From positions 1 through 13,134 of the forward strand of contig JADLKP010000043.1 of NCBI GenBank assembly GCA_016838945.1: 13,134 nt of DNA, in the 5' to 3' direction. Source of the DNA: Methanobrevibacter sp. Lineage in GTDB: Archaea > Methanobacteriota > Methanobacteria > Methanobacteriales > Methanobacteriaceae. Below the pieces are notes generated by a model. It searched no databases. It saw nothing but the letters and a program-made list of their open reading frames with translations, and had not been told where the DNA came from. Of this stretch, positions 13,126 through 13,134 are shown piece after piece (position 1 is the stretch's first letter; each line of letters begins with the position of its first letter). Both the position numbers and the translations under genes were made by a program.

Positions 13126-13134
13126 CCGATTAAA

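Noticed and set aside
1..13134. tRNA, rRNA, transposase, integrase or attachment sites
   Set aside because: No cloverleaf, conserved rRNA segment or mobile-element protein was seen on either strand.

Overview
The window is about 13 kb of very AT-rich DNA. It most likely comes from a Methanobacteriales archaeon, with Methanobrevibacter the best guess. Three things point there: AGGTGAT-type Shine-Dalgarno sites (complementary to the usual archaeal 16S 3' end) with TATA boxes about 25 bp ahead of transcript starts; oligo-T terminators; and a secreted beta-helix adhesin-like protein of the kind abundant in gut methanogens. No tRNA, rRNA, CRISPR array, transposase or integrase is visible.

Layout. 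1-1500: a MATE-family exporter (minus) with a 25-bp tandem array behind it and a 9-bp array in front. 1666-2013: an unrecognised 115-residue, strand-rich protein (plus). 2435-4270: two adjacent, distantly similar genes of unknown function (plus) sharing a glycine-spaced motif at both ends. 4341-6464: three minus-strand genes, read from high to low coordinate: a LacA/Maa-type acetyltransferase, a hotdog thioesterase, and a cytosolic M48 metalloprotease carrying a C-terminal zinc ribbon. 6465-9040: a 759-residue adhesin-like protein with an elaborate 5' and 3' untranslated architecture. 9317-10651: NADP-type glutamate dehydrogenase. 10652-11650: a 1-kb spacer with a GGAA-N6-TTCC site, several hairpins and one doubtful short reading frame. 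11651-12199: a probable CARF-like/winged-helix regulator (plus). 12393-13034: a YhhQ-type queuosine/archaeosine-precursor transporter (minus).

The genes look like independent small units rather than one pathway. The most interesting signals are non-coding. (1) The adhesin leader (13-nt and 10-nt blocks, in order) recurs in inverted orientation just beyond the stop codon. The mRNA ends are therefore complementary, including over the ribosome-binding region, or the gene sits between inverted repeats. (2) The same leader encodes a near-leaderless 12-codon upstream ORF whose TGA overlaps the adhesin ATG. (3) A perfect match to the NrpR nitrogen-repressor operator lies upstream of gdhA, just after a predicted TATA box. 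It heads a roughly 130-nt stretch with three hairpins ending in T9, a candidate nitrogen-regulated small RNA. (4) Most spacers carry a short AT-rich tandem array, each with its own period, and several overlie promoters.

Several starts were moved from the longest frame because the upstream GTG/TTG lies inside or ahead of the Shine-Dalgarno sequence (genes starting at 2435, 5270 and 5729).
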